DNA of 64,000 nt from contig CAZLWA010000008.1 of assembly GCA_964563165.1 (NCBI GenBank), positions 1 to 64,000 on the forward strand, read 5' to 3'. The notes beneath the pieces are model-generated. The model was not told the DNA's origin. It made no database searches and worked only from the letters and a program-made list of their open reading frames with translations. The stretch is from CAZLWA01 sp964563165. GTDB lineage: Bacteria; CLD3; SB21. Below, piece by piece: positions 53,485 to 62,605 of the stretch; positions within the stretch are counted from its first letter, which is position 1, and every line of letters begins with the position of its first letter. Made by a program: the position numbers and the translations under genes.

Positions 53485-55071
53485 TCAGTATTTCTTAATC
53501 ACAATTTTCTTATGAAAGACTTCTTCGAACAATGTCTTTTTCATATTGACCGCCCACTCTTCGAGGTGGATCTTATCACGGGATTTTATTCTCAGTACAA
53601 CTTCTTTTGCATGTGATCGACACACAATGCCTGCAATTTTGTTGATGTGACTTCGGTCCAATCCGTCGGCAATTCGCAAAATGCTCGCTAATTTGTTGAC
53701 GATGAGTTGATCTTTTTCATTAAGGCGGCCGTAGCCTTCGTGCTTCGATTTAGGATGGCTCTTGCGATGATACCGCGCCACATTGGCGATAATTTCTTTT
53801 TCCGTATCTGTAAATCCGGGCAATTCGGAATTGCGGATCAGGTAGTACGAATGGCGGTGATGCTGATCGTGCGAAATAAAAAAACCGACCTCATGTAATA
53901 GGGCGGCAAATTCCAGAAACTCCCGCTCGCGCGCTCCTAATTTGTGCAGGCTCCTGGTCTGATCAAAAATAGCCAACGACAGTTTGGCGCTCTGATTAGC
54001 GTGGTCGGGATCGTAATCAAATGTTTCAGCCAGATGCCTTATGCTTTTAAAACGAAGATTGGATAAATGATCGTGGCGCGAAGATTTCAAAATCCGGTTT
54101 TGCAAATAATCGTAAATAATCCCTTCCCGCAAAGCAAACTCCGAAACGGTCATGCGTTTGATATTCAGGACCTCGAAAGATTCCTGAAGAACCAAAGCGC
54201 CTGCAACAATGAGATCTACCCGGTTTGGATCTAATCCGAAGATCTTCAAACGCTGCTTCTCGGTTTTCGCTTTTAGGATTTTTTTGACAATTTGCGACAG
54301 CTCGTCCTTCGTAAAAGTGAAATTATTGACCGAAGCATTGATTATTTCTTCGCGTATCCCGCGGATCATATTTGCAATGTTCTGAATAGTTCCGGAACTG
54401 CCGATGACCGCGTCGTACTTGAATTTCTTGAGCTCGCGTTTAACGGGTGAAAGAAAGCCGACAATATGTTCACGGCATGCGTCGATATCTTTTTCCTTCA
54501 AACTTGATTTGTTGAAATACCGCTCCGTGAGGCGCACACACCCGATTTTGAGACTGTTGGAGTATTTCGACTCCCCCTTCAATCCGATCAAGTATTCCAC
54601 GCTTCCGCCGCCAATGTCAATAGTCAGGACCGGGCGATCAAATACGGGCAGTGCCTGCAGAATTCCCAGATAAATCATTCGCGCTTCTTCAAATCCCGAA
54701 ATTACCTCAATGGAAATGCCGGTGGCGTCATAGACTTTCTTGACAAATTCAGTCTGATTGAGCGCTTCACGCACTGCGCTCGTGGCAACGGCGCGGATCG
54801 GAGCTTTATAGGTTCTCGCGATTTCGGAAAACGTTCTCAGCGTGCCGACGCCTCGCGTCATTGCGTCCGGCGCGATCATCTTCATATCTTTGCCTCCGCT
54901 TCCGAGACGAACATTCTCTTTAGCCCGGTCCAGGATCTTGAACTTTCCGTCTTTGAGGATTTCAACAATCACCAGATGAAACGAATGCGTTCCGATATCA
55001 ATGGCGGCGAGATAACGATTATCCAGCAGTTCTTTTTTGCCGGATGAGAAAAGCGTTTTGAAGGAATTCAT
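53485..55071 (-). CDS. ppx: Ppx/GppA phosphatase with HD-type C-terminal domain
   Basis: A 528-residue exopolyphosphatase/guanosine pentaphosphatase-family enzyme. The actin-like N-terminal domain has YLAAIDIGTHSFHLVIVEI (phosphate 1), the ATSAVREALNQTEFV segment and TIDIGGGSVEYLIG (phosphate 2). After about residue 320 an HD-like helical domain follows (LHEVGFFISHDQHHRHSYYL). Substrate choice between polyphosphate and pppGpp cannot be read here. sixA is directly upstream (9 bases). Confidence 0.93.
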   Translation of the reverse strand: MNSFKTLFSSGKKELLDNRYLAAIDIGTHSFHLVIVEILKDGKFKILDRAKENVRLGSGGKDMKMIAPDAMTRGVGTLRTFSEIARTYKAPIRAVATSAVREALNQTEFVKKVYDATGISIEVISGFEEARMIYLGILQALPVFDRPVLTIDIGGGSVEYLIGLKGESKYSNSLKIGCVRLTERYFNKSSLKEKDIDACREHIVGFLSPVKRELKKFKYDAVIGSSGTIQNIANMIRGIREEIINASVNNFTFTKDELSQIVKKILKAKTEKQRLKIFGLDPNRVDLIVAGALVLQESFEVLNIKRMTVSEFALREGIIYDYLQNRILKSSRHDHLSNLRFKSIRHLAETFDYDPDHANQSAKLSLAIFDQTRSLHKLGAREREFLEFAALLHEVGFFISHDQHHRHSYYLIRNSELPGFTDTEKEIIANVARYHRKSHPKSKHEGYGRLNEKDQLIVNKLASILRIADGLDRSHINKIAGIVCRSHAKEVVLRIKSRDKIHLEEWAVNMKKTLFEEVFHKKIVIKKY

Positions 55072-55080
55072 TCGCTTGGA

Positions 55081-55581
55081 TTATGATTGGCCGATAAGTT
55101 TGAGCTGACGAGGCGTCAGAAGCCATCGCAATTCGCCGCGCGGCGTGGGCATTACTCTTTCCACTTCGATCTTTGCGAGGCTGCCTTTTTTGAAGGAGAG
55201 AAGAAATTTATTATTGCCCATAAAATGACCTGCAAGTTTTCCCATGTCCGGCATGTGCCCGACCAGAAGAACGCGGTAGTCGTTTTGAAACGGTTTGAAT
55301 GCCTCCATCAAATCCGGAACGGACAGCGGCATGCCCAGGGCTTCGCAGACATGAAGTTTACGTGAACAGTCCAGGATGTCGGCAACAATTTCCGCCGTTT
55401 CTTTGGCGCGCACCAACGGGCTTGTCAGGATCGCGTTGAATCGCAGACCCATTCGTTTCATGCCTTCCGCTTCATCCCGCATGAGTTTAATGCCTTCATC
55501 GGTTAACGGCCTCGCGGCATCCGATTTGATTTTTCCGCCAAGGTCGGCCGCTTCACCGTGCCGTAACAAGAAAATGTCCAT
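55081..55581 (-). CDS. sixA: SixA-type histidine phosphatase
   Basis: A 166-residue phosphoglycerate-mutase-fold phosphatase. The catalytic RHG is at residues 7-9 (FLLRHGEA), with LTSPLVRAKETAEI (second Arg) and LLVGHMPDMGKLAG (second His). SixA enzymes remove phosphate from phospho-His proteins, and several histidine kinases are encoded in this window. It is 9 bases upstream of ppx and 51 bases downstream of apgM. Confidence 0.92.
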   Translation of the reverse strand: MDIFLLRHGEAADLGGKIKSDAARPLTDEGIKLMRDEAEGMKRMGLRFNAILTSPLVRAKETAEIVADILDCSRKLHVCEALGMPLSVPDLMEAFKPFQNDYRVLLVGHMPDMGKLAGHFMGNNKFLLSFKKGSLAKIEVERVMPTPRGELRWLLTPRQLKLIGQS

Positions 55582-55632
55582 AAAGTTCCCCGTATGATTT
55601 TGTTAGAAAATAAAAATGGTTTTTCGCCTGCT

Positions 55633-56850
55633 CTACGCTCCGAATTTTTTCAATTTTCCCGCATTGGCAAGCGCCAACTCGATGATATAATACGACGGAA
55701 AATTCCCGAGCTGGCCCCTGGAACATTCTGTTTCATTAAACGCCTGCGCATCGTCGAAGCTGCAAACCCTGGAATAGATCATGAACGGCACCGGGTGCCA
55801 GCTGTGGCTTTTCATCGGCGGCGGCGTGGAGTGATCGCCCGTCACCATGATCACATCGGGATTGAGACCGCGCAGCATCGGAATATGCCGGTCCACTTCT
55901 TCCATGATCTTGATCTTTCCTTCCGGATTACCGTCTTCCCCATATGAATCGGTTTTCTTAATATGAATAAAGAAGAAATCGTGTTTCGGCCAATTTTCCC
56001 TGAGCGTATCAAATTCATCGGCGATTTCCATTCCCGTCTGCAGCACAGTCATTCCAACAACGCTGGCTACGCCGCGATACAACGGATAACTCGCAATGCA
56101 AGCCGGAGATAATTTAAATTGTTCCGTCATTGAAGGAATATGCGGAAGCGCCGAGAATCCGCGCATTAAAATACTATTGGCTTTCGGCTCTTTCTCCAAG
56201 ACCAAATTCGCTTGCGCGATAAATTTGTCCGCGATCTTAGCCATGCGCCTGGAAGCAGAGTCATCGGCAAGCGCTTTAAGCGGCTTGGCCCCTACCACCT
56301 GAGGATCCGTATCGCTGATGTTACCATTCAATTTCTTTCCGCGAAAAACAACGACGAAACGGTATTGTTCGCCCGCCTTGATCAACACTTTCACATCGTC
56401 AATTTTCTTGATTCTACCGGACAGCATTTCGCACAAGCGCACACATTCCTCAGTTGCAATCCTTCCCGCGCGACGATCGGTCAACAGGCCTTTGGCATCC
56501 ACCGTGGCGAAATTGCAGCGGGTCGCCACGTCGCCCGGCTGTAACTTGATATCCAATCCCAACGCTTCCAATACCCCGCGGCCGATTTGAATTTGGTCGT
56601 CCGCCGGATTGTATCCGAATAATGAAAAATGAGCGGGACCGCTGCCCGGCGTCACGCCGTAAGAAACCGGCATGATACGGCCGCACAGCGATTCCTTCGC
56701 GAGCGCATTTAAATTGGGAATGTTTGCCAGTTCTAATTCCGTTTTCGGACGATCCTTCGTTCGGATGCCTCCGAGCCCGTCCAACACGAGCAGGACGATC
56801 TTTGTTTCCGTCTTTTGGGCGAGCCTATTGATCAGTTCCAAACGTTCCAT
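55633..56850 (-). CDS. apgM: Cofactor-independent phosphoglycerate mutase, archaeal type
   Basis: A 405-residue enzyme interconverting 3- and 2-phosphoglycerate in glycolysis. It has KIVLLVLDGLGG (metal site), SYGVTPGSGPAHFSLFGYNP (with the catalytic Ser region), FFIHIKKTDSYGEDGNP and MVTGDHSTPPPMKSHSWHPVP, characteristic of the ApgM (archaeal) branch of the alkaline-phosphatase superfamily. ATG at 56850 begins MERLELINRL; the longer open frame upstream (57 codons) has no similarity, no Shine-Dalgarno site, and runs through the promoter. It is divergent from tRNA-Gln. Confidence 0.95.
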   Translation of the reverse strand: MERLELINRLAQKTETKIVLLVLDGLGGIRTKDRPKTELELANIPNLNALAKESLCGRIMPVSYGVTPGSGPAHFSLFGYNPADDQIQIGRGVLEALGLDIKLQPGDVATRCNFATVDAKGLLTDRRAGRIATEECVRLCEMLSGRIKKIDDVKVLIKAGEQYRFVVVFRGKKLNGNISDTDPQVVGAKPLKALADDSASRRMAKIADKFIAQANLVLEKEPKANSILMRGFSALPHIPSMTEQFKLSPACIASYPLYRGVASVVGMTVLQTGMEIADEFDTLRENWPKHDFFFIHIKKTDSYGEDGNPEGKIKIMEEVDRHIPMLRGLNPDVIMVTGDHSTPPPMKSHSWHPVPFMIYSRVCSFDDAQAFNETECSRGQLGNFPSYYIIELALANAGKLKKFGA

Positions 56851-56891
56851 ATTTGACAGTCCGGCTTTCGATCGGTGAAAATTCGAGAACA

Positions 56892-56920
56892 AATATAATG
56901 GAATATAGTTTGTAATGCAA
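56892..56920 (-). promoter_or_regulatory. Promoter of apgM
   Basis: On the minus strand TTGCAT (56915-56920), a 17-bp spacer and TATATT (56892-56897), about 42 bases before the ATG. It is identical in both hexamers and spacing to the promoters of the GWxTD gene and tRNA-Gln. Confidence 0.55.
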
Positions 56921-57015
56921 GAAAAGTGAATGATCGAAATCATCCATTTCTGATATGCCCCATACGGGACCGTCCGGCGGACTGCGTATGATATTGAGCT
57001 TATTAACAAATAGTA

Positions 57016-57044
57016 TTGCATTTTCTTAATTTGTGAAATATATT
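57016..57044 (+). promoter_or_regulatory. Promoter of tRNA-Gln
   Basis: TTGCAT, a 17-bp spacer and TATATT, ending 11 bases before the tRNA. The discriminator AGGCGATTC is moderately GC-rich. Confidence 0.55.
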
Positions 57045-57055
57045 AGGCGATTCAG

Positions 57056-57129
57056 TGGAATGTCGTCCAACGGTAGGACAATGGACTCTGGATCCATTAA
57101 TCGGGGTTCGAATCCCTGCATTCCAGCCA
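57056..57129 (+). tRNA. tRNA-Gln (anticodon CTG)
   Basis: The cloverleaf is complete. Acceptor TGGAATG pairs with CATTCCA, the D stem is GTCC/GGAC, the anticodon stem is ATGGA/TCCAT around loop CTCTGGA (anticodon CTG), and the T stem is CGGGG/CCCTG around TTCGAAT. The discriminator is G, and CCA is encoded at 57127-57129. A promoter lies just upstream. A short A/T hairpin (AAAAAAG...TTTTTT) near 57177-57193 may end transcription. Confidence 0.97.
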
Positions 57130-57223
57130 ACGTATGCATAGGCCGCTGTGGAAGATGATCAGACAAAGGCGAGCGGAAAAAAGACCTTTTTTGTAGATTT
57201 AGACGACACACGACCCGGAACCC

Positions 57224-57751
57224 ATGAAAAGAGCACTCCTTTTGATCTTGCTTTCTTCAGCGATGACATTTGCACAGACAGCTAAGCGAGATAGTATCTG
57301 GCTTCCCCTGAAACATTTCGTAGGCACATGGCGGGGTGAAGGTGGCGGAGAACCCGGAACAGGAAAATACGAAAGGAGCTATCAATTTGTTTTAGGCAAT
57401 AACTTTATTGAAATTCGAAACAAATCAACTTATCCCGCGACGGAAAAAAGACCAACCGGTGAAGTGCATGAAGATATCGGATATTTCAGTTACGACGGTG
57501 GGATGAAAACGTTTGTCTTACGCCAGTTTCATAAAGAAGGATTTGTCAACCAGTTCATATTGGACAGTATATCGCCCGATAAGAAGACCATTGTATTTGT
57601 TACCGAGTCCATTGAGAATATTCCGAAAGGCTGGCGAGCTAAAGAAACCTATCATTTGATTGGCGAAAATGAAATTGAGGAAGTGTTTGAGTTAGCCCCT
57701 CCAGACAAAGATTTTTCGATCTATACACGAGTCAAACTTATCAGACAATGA
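57224..57751 (+). CDS. Secreted nitrobindin/THAP4-like beta-barrel protein
   Basis: A 175-residue protein with a signal peptide (residues about 1-17, ending TFAQT). The motif FVGTWRGEGGGEPG (about 31-45), then YERSYQF, HEDIGYFSYDGG and LRQFHKEGFVNQF, fits the small lipocalin-like barrels annotated as DUF1579 or THAP4-like heme-binding proteins. A His that might bind heme is present in RQFHKEG, but binding is not established. It has its own short upstream region after tRNA-Gln; GGAA precedes the ATG. Confidence 0.7.
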   Translation: MKRALLLILLSSAMTFAQTAKRDSIWLPLKHFVGTWRGEGGGEPGTGKYERSYQFVLGNNFIEIRNKSTYPATEKRPTGEVHEDIGYFSYDGGMKTFVLRQFHKEGFVNQFILDSISPDKKTIVFVTESIENIPKGWRAKETYHLIGENEIEEVFELAPPDKDFSIYTRVKLIRQ

Positions 57752-57807
57752 CTCTGAAACCGGTAACGATGGGAAAGCAGCCCGTGCAGTGCGCATTCGA
57801 AATTGAC

Positions 57808-57836
57808 TTGCATATTAATTGTAAACCCGCTACATT
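57808..57836 (+). promoter_or_regulatory. Promoter of tatA
   Basis: TTGCAT, a 17-bp spacer and TACATT, 50 bases before the tatA ATG. Confidence 0.4.
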
Positions 57837-57886
57837 AGTAGTGTTCGAAATACGTTATTAATTTCACCGACCGGGAGGTGTGCACA

Positions 57887-58069
57887 ATGAATTTAGGAAT
57901 GCCTGAAATTATCATCATTTTTATCGCGGTGTTAGTCCTTTTCGGTGCAAAAAAGATTCCTGAATTTGCACAGAACTTAGGCAAAGGCATCAGAGAGTTT
58001 AAAAAGGCCATGAGTTCAACCGAAGAAGAAATCAAAAAAGGACTTTCGGAAACGGACAAGAAGGCCTGA
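57887..58069 (+). CDS. tatA: Twin-arginine translocase subunit TatA
   Basis: A 60-residue protein with one N-terminal membrane segment (about residues 5-20), the hinge motif FGAKKIPEFAQNLGKGI and an amphipathic helix, then a charged tail. It forms the pore of the Tat pathway with TatC, which is not in the window. ATG at 57887 has GGGAGG eight bases upstream; a GTG three codons earlier is not needed. A terminator follows, so it is monocistronic. A likely Tat substrate is the Rieske lipoprotein at 42548. Confidence 0.93.
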   Translation: MNLGMPEIIIIFIAVLVLFGAKKIPEFAQNLGKGIREFKKAMSSTEEEIKKGLSETDKKA

Positions 58070-58098
58070 CGGCAGTGCTGCAAATATTTTTGATTGGG

Positions 58099-58136
58099 AT
58101 CCCGATTTTATCTGCGCGATTAATCGGGATTTTTTA
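58099..58136 (+). terminator. Rho-independent terminator after tatA
   Basis: ATCCCGATT and AATCGGGAT form a 9-bp stem with a 14-nt loop, followed by a run of T (58130-58135). It lies 30 bases after the tatA stop and 31 before gatA. Confidence 0.8.
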
Positions 58137-58166
58137 TAACTAAATCGTAAAACAGTTTCAGATCTA

Positions 58167-59588
58167 ATGAACAAAACTTTCTCTCAGATTACGGACGAAT
58201 TGAAATCCGGTCGATCAACCTGCCGCACGCTGGTAGGGAGTTATTTATCAAACATTGAAACGAACCGGGACCTCAACGCACTGATTACCGTAATTAAGAA
58301 AGAAAAATTGCTGCAACGCGCCGATGCGATTGATGCTCGGATTAAGGCCGGAAATGCCGGCCCCCTCGCGGGCATGGTCGTCGCGGTCAAGGACGCCATT
58401 GTCGTCAAGGATGTGCGCTGTACGGCCGGCTCCAAAATATTGGAAAATTATGTGTCTCCGTACGACGCGACCGCTGTTGAGCGGCTTGAAAACGCAGATG
58501 CGATCGTCATCGGCAAAGCGAACATGGATGAATTTGCGATGGGCTCATCCAATGAAAATTCAGCGTACGGCAATGTTCTCAATCCGCTGGACAAAACACG
58601 GGTGCCCGGCGGTAGCAGCGGCGGAAGCGTCGTGTCGGTTGCGGCGGGAATGAGCACGACCGGATTGGGTTCGGAAACCGGCGGTTCCGTACGACAGCCC
58701 GCGGGTTTTTGCGGTGTGGTCGGCCTGAAACCGACGTACGGAAGAATTTCCCGATACGGTCTGATCGCTTTTGCATCCTCTTTTGATCAAATCGGCCCGA
58801 TCGGAAACAACGTTGAAGATACGGCGCTGCTAACCCAGGTCATCGCCGGCCTGGACGAGAACGATTCCACGAGCGCAGACGTTTCCGTGCCCCGCTATTT
58901 CGAAGAAATGAAAAAAGGTGTCAAGGGATTACGCATTGGAATTCCTAAAGAATATTTCGGCGGCGGACTTGACAAAGAAGTTGAAAATGCCGTGCGGGCG
59001 ACCATTGAAAAATTAGGCAAAGCCGGAGCGCAAATAACAGAGGTCTCGCTTCCCCATTCGGAATACGGTATTGCGACGTATTATATTTTAGCTACCGCAG
59101 AAGCTTCTTCGAATCTAGCGCGCTATGACGGCATTCGTTATTCGCACCGGACTGCACTGGCGGGAAATATTCACGATGTCTTCGTGAAAAGCCGGAGCGA
59201 AGCGTTCGGCGAGGAAGTCAAGCGACGGATCATGCTGGGAACGTACGTGTTGAGTGCGGGTTACTACGACGCGTATTACAAAAAAGCTCAAAAGGTCCGC
59301 ACGCTCATCAAAAAAGATTTTCAGAATGTTTTTGCCGATCGTATCGATTGCCTTCTGGCGCCGACATCCCCTACCGTGGCATTCAAGTTCGGCGAAAAAA
59401 TGAACGACCCGCTGGCTATGTATTTGTCGGATGTGTATACCGTCAATATCAATATCGCCGGAAATCCCGCCCTGAGCGTACCGAGCGGAATAAATTCCCA
59501 GCATATGCCGATCGGAATTCAGGTCATTGCGAATGATTTTGACGAAGCGATGTGTTTCCGTGTCGGATACGCCATTGAAAAATTGTGA
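58167..59588 (+). CDS. gatA: Glutamyl-tRNA(Gln) amidotransferase subunit A
   Basis: The amidase subunit that releases ammonia from glutamine for transamidation of Glu-tRNA-Gln (or Asp-tRNA-Asn). The 473-residue protein has the Ser-cisSer-Lys triad: Lys in VVAVKDAI, cis-Ser in VPGGSSGGS and nucleophile Ser in GSETGGSVRQPAGFCG. VGLKPTYGRISRYGL follows, typical of GatA. gatB and gatC are elsewhere. Its TGA overlaps the next gene's start (TGATG). Confidence 0.96.
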   Translation: MNKTFSQITDELKSGRSTCRTLVGSYLSNIETNRDLNALITVIKKEKLLQRADAIDARIKAGNAGPLAGMVVAVKDAIVVKDVRCTAGSKILENYVSPYDATAVERLENADAIVIGKANMDEFAMGSSNENSAYGNVLNPLDKTRVPGGSSGGSVVSVAAGMSTTGLGSETGGSVRQPAGFCGVVGLKPTYGRISRYGLIAFASSFDQIGPIGNNVEDTALLTQVIAGLDENDSTSADVSVPRYFEEMKKGVKGLRIGIPKEYFGGGLDKEVENAVRATIEKLGKAGAQITEVSLPHSEYGIATYYILATAEASSNLARYDGIRYSHRTALAGNIHDVFVKSRSEAFGEEVKRRIMLGTYVLSAGYYDAYYKKAQKVRTLIKKDFQNVFADRIDCLLAPTSPTVAFKFGEKMNDPLAMYLSDVYTVNINIAGNPALSVPSGINSQHMPIGIQVIANDFDEAMCFRVGYAIEKL

Positions 59589-60868
59589 TGACCTCCTTCG
59601 AAAAAACATTTTCGCATTTCTTGCAAACCCGGTACCTTTTGAAATCCTTACAGATTTTTTATATAATTTTGTTTTTGTACGCGTGTTCCTCCAAGATCCC
59701 GCAAACAGAAAAGATCACGCTGACCTGGTGGCAATTCTGGGCTGAACCGTATCAGAAGCCTGTTATTCGCGAACTTATCAGCGAGTTTGAGAGACAAAAT
59801 CCCGGCGTGACCATAGAAATGACCGAGCTCACCTGGCAGGCCGGCCACGACAAAATTTCCGCGGCTTTTGCGGCCGATCGGGCTCCGGATGTACTGGAAT
59901 TAGGTTCCGATTGGATATCCGAATTTGCATCCAGGAATGTTCTGGCCGATGTTTCAATGTTTACCGATTCGATCAAGAATAGTTTTTTCGGATGGGAGTT
60001 ATGTCAAATAGGAAAAAACACTTACGGATTTCCGTGGCTGCTCGGGACGCGCGCTTTTTTTTACAATACTGATTTACTGAAGTCTTCCAAACCAATTACA
60101 ACGTGGAGCGAATTACTCCGGTCCGTTCAAGCGATGCACAGACCTGCCGGAGGCATTTACGGTTTTGGCAATACGAAACGCGAACCGCATCAATTGTATA
60201 AGAAGCTCCTTCCTTTCATTTGGACGAACGGCGGAAGCATCATTTCCCCCGACGGAAAGACAGCTGTGATTAATTCACCTCAGAATGTCTTCGCGCTGAA
60301 TTTCTATTTGGAGCTGTGCGCCTACGGATTATTAGAGAGTCAGAAGATCCTGGACGATAAGTTTGCGGAGGGAAAAATCGGCTGTGTATTCTCCGGCGGC
60401 TGGCTGATCAGGAAAATTCAGGATCAGAATCCGGCTCTTCCTTACACCGTCCGGATGATGCCCGGAGTCAACGGCGACCAGACCCGTTCCGGCATTTCAT
60501 TTTTTGGCGGCGAATACCTTGCGGTCAATGCAAAATCGAAACATGCCGCCTGGGCCAATAAGTTCATTCAGTTTTTAATAAAAAAAGAAAACGCAATGAA
60601 GCTATGCAGGATTTCAAAAGTGACATCCCCCGCTGATAAGAAGGGCATTAACGACGCTTACTATGCTGACAATCCGAACGAAAGAACTTTGTACGCACAA
60701 TTGCAGAATGCGAAATCTCCGCCTCTTCATCCGCACTGGACTGAAATTGAAAATATCATCGAAGATGCGATCGAACAGGCGGTATACAAAACTAAAACTT
60801 CGCAGCAAGCGCTTGACGAAGCCAATTCGAAAATTCAGAATATTTTATCAATGAACTCTGATTCCTAA
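59588..60868 (+). CDS. Extracellular solute-binding lipoprotein, family 1
   Basis: A 426-residue ABC-transporter binding protein of the sugar (UgpB/MalE-like) type. The lipobox is LFLYACSS with Cys33. Family features are LTWWQFWAEPYQKPVI, FERQNPGVTIEMTEL and APDVLELGSDWISEF, then YGFPWLLGTRAFFYN. It overlaps gatA's stop by one base at ATG 59588; a GTG at 59585 is an alternative. The N-terminal tail before the hydrophobic segment is longer than usual. No permease or ATPase is adjacent; the MalG-type permease at 42988 is the only one in the window. Confidence 0.9.
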   Translation: MTSFEKTFSHFLQTRYLLKSLQIFYIILFLYACSSKIPQTEKITLTWWQFWAEPYQKPVIRELISEFERQNPGVTIEMTELTWQAGHDKISAAFAADRAPDVLELGSDWISEFASRNVLADVSMFTDSIKNSFFGWELCQIGKNTYGFPWLLGTRAFFYNTDLLKSSKPITTWSELLRSVQAMHRPAGGIYGFGNTKREPHQLYKKLLPFIWTNGGSIISPDGKTAVINSPQNVFALNFYLELCAYGLLESQKILDDKFAEGKIGCVFSGGWLIRKIQDQNPALPYTVRMMPGVNGDQTRSGISFFGGEYLAVNAKSKHAAWANKFIQFLIKKENAMKLCRISKVTSPADKKGINDAYYADNPNERTLYAQLQNAKSPPLHPHWTEIENIIEDAIEQAVYKTKTSQQALDEANSKIQNILSMNSDS

Positions 60869-62593
60869 ATGATTGTAATGCGGCGTCCGATGAATAAGCT
60901 ATCACTTTTCCTGCTGTTCGCAGTCCTATCCGCAGCGGCCGTCAGCGGTCAGATCAAGCAGGACCTGGGAAACGTCAATCGCCAGCTCTATTACAAGCCC
61001 GGTGATTGGATAACCATTTCCGCAACGCGCTACGCGACGGGCATCGCCGTGAGTTTCAAAACGGCTTACATCGGCACGATCGGCGGGGTGCTCCGGTACG
61101 ATATCAATAAGAAACACTTCGACTATACGCTGACTTCAGGCAACGGGATGCTGGATAATAACGTACGAGTGGTCGCGTATGACCGGCAGACGGATTTCGT
61201 TTGGATCGCGACCAAGAATGGCCTCCAGTTCTTTAATCCCCATTCCGAGCTCTTCACTTCGGCTCCCTACTCTCAGCTCGGCCTGGGCATCAATGAAAAT
61301 ATCGTCTCGATCGGGTTCTCAGATTCAAAGGTATGGATTGAAACCAGCAAGAACTATTATTCAACCAGCAATTCCATCATCGCCCTCTTTAGAGAAAAGA
61401 CTCCTCCGGAACAAACCGTTTGGTTCGGGCAGCGCGCACTCTCAAAAATCCGGTTGCCCCATATCTTTACCAATCAGGAATCCGGATTTCAGTTTTACGA
61501 TTCCGAATCCGCGTTCGTGGATATTGATTTTAGAAAATTTCCCGTTTCGTATTATACGTACGACCCATTCGGTAATCTGTGGATCGCAACGCACGGTGCA
61601 GGAGCGTGGTGCGCAAAATCGGTTTCGTATCTGGCGGAGCCGCTGTTTTACGGTTTGGCGATGGAAAATGTATCGGCTATGGCCTTTGACGACGCCACGA
61701 TGTGGCTGGGCGGCAATATGAATTCCAATGGCAATGAGCTTGACGCAGCCAATTCAGGCATCACTGAATGGAATCAGGAAACGGATGAACTCAAATACTA
61801 TTATTCCGGCATGCGCCTGGGTATCCGCGCGCAACATACGACTGCGATGCTTGCGGATTCACAGAGCATTTGGATCGGAACGGCGGACGGACTGATCCGA
61901 AGGACAAAAAAGAATAACTACTGGACCATGTACGGAGCCGGCAGCGGGCTCTATGATCAACATGTCTATTCTCTGGCATTAGCGGATCAGCGGACGCTAT
62001 TCATCGGAACAGAGCGCGGCCTTAATTACGCCGCATTGGTAGACAAGGACTATTCGATCTACAAGTTCGAGATTTTGGAACTTGCTAATATTGCGATCTT
62101 CAAAATTCGCATTGACGACGGAACCCTCTGGCTCGGAACGAGTAACGGCATTTACTCCGTCGACCGGAAGACCGGGGCATGGCTGCATTATAATGCCCTG
62201 GGATTCAGCGTACGCGGGACCGCATTGCTCAACCAACGTGTTCGCGGCGTCGCCGAAGACGCTGCTTCGCTCTATTTCGCTTCCGAAATGAGCGTGACAC
62301 GCTACGACAAAAAGGGTAAAACGTGGGAGTCGATTCCGATCATTTCAGATTTTTTGCAGGCCGGAATCAATGACGCCGTCTGCGATGAGCGCAATCTGTG
62401 GATCGCCACGAATTCGGGCGTACTGCGCTTTTCCAAGAAAAATAAGAAATGGATTTACTATGGTGTCCAGGACGGCTTGGCGGACGCGGTGGTCAATGTG
62501 ATTCTGATTGACGGCGATTATGTATGGTTCGGTACGAATAGAGGGGTGACGCAATTCCACTGGAACGCGCCGCATTTATTGGATTCAGAATAA
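60869..62593 (+). CDS. Secreted beta-propeller protein
   Basis: A 574-residue protein with a signal peptide (ending near AAAVSGQ). Blades of a seven-bladed two-component-regulator-type propeller are visible as repeated VWIATKNGLQFF, LWIATHGAGAW, IWIGTADGLIRR, LFIGTERGLNYA, LWLGTSNGIYSV, LWIATNSGVLRF and VWFGTNRGVTQF. Unlike full hybrid two-component proteins it ends after the propeller. It follows the solute-binding gene directly. The ATG at 60869 is used; one at 60890 gives a shorter signal and is equally possible. Confidence 0.85.
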   Translation: MIVMRRPMNKLSLFLLFAVLSAAAVSGQIKQDLGNVNRQLYYKPGDWITISATRYATGIAVSFKTAYIGTIGGVLRYDINKKHFDYTLTSGNGMLDNNVRVVAYDRQTDFVWIATKNGLQFFNPHSELFTSAPYSQLGLGINENIVSIGFSDSKVWIETSKNYYSTSNSIIALFREKTPPEQTVWFGQRALSKIRLPHIFTNQESGFQFYDSESAFVDIDFRKFPVSYYTYDPFGNLWIATHGAGAWCAKSVSYLAEPLFYGLAMENVSAMAFDDATMWLGGNMNSNGNELDAANSGITEWNQETDELKYYYSGMRLGIRAQHTTAMLADSQSIWIGTADGLIRRTKKNNYWTMYGAGSGLYDQHVYSLALADQRTLFIGTERGLNYAALVDKDYSIYKFEILELANIAIFKIRIDDGTLWLGTSNGIYSVDRKTGAWLHYNALGFSVRGTALLNQRVRGVAEDAASLYFASEMSVTRYDKKGKTWESIPIISDFLQAGINDAVCDERNLWIATNSGVLRFSKKNKKWIYYGVQDGLADAVVNVILIDGDYVWFGTNRGVTQFHWNAPHLLDSE

Positions 62594-62605
62594 GAGCGTC
62601 ATTCT

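Noticed and set aside
55633..57021. A longer apgM start at 57021
   Set aside because: The extra 57 codons have no PGM similarity, no ribosome-binding site, and run across the promoter.
57026..57211. A minus-strand frame over tRNA-Gln
   Set aside because: The tRNA folds fully and has its own promoter; the frame is a shadow.
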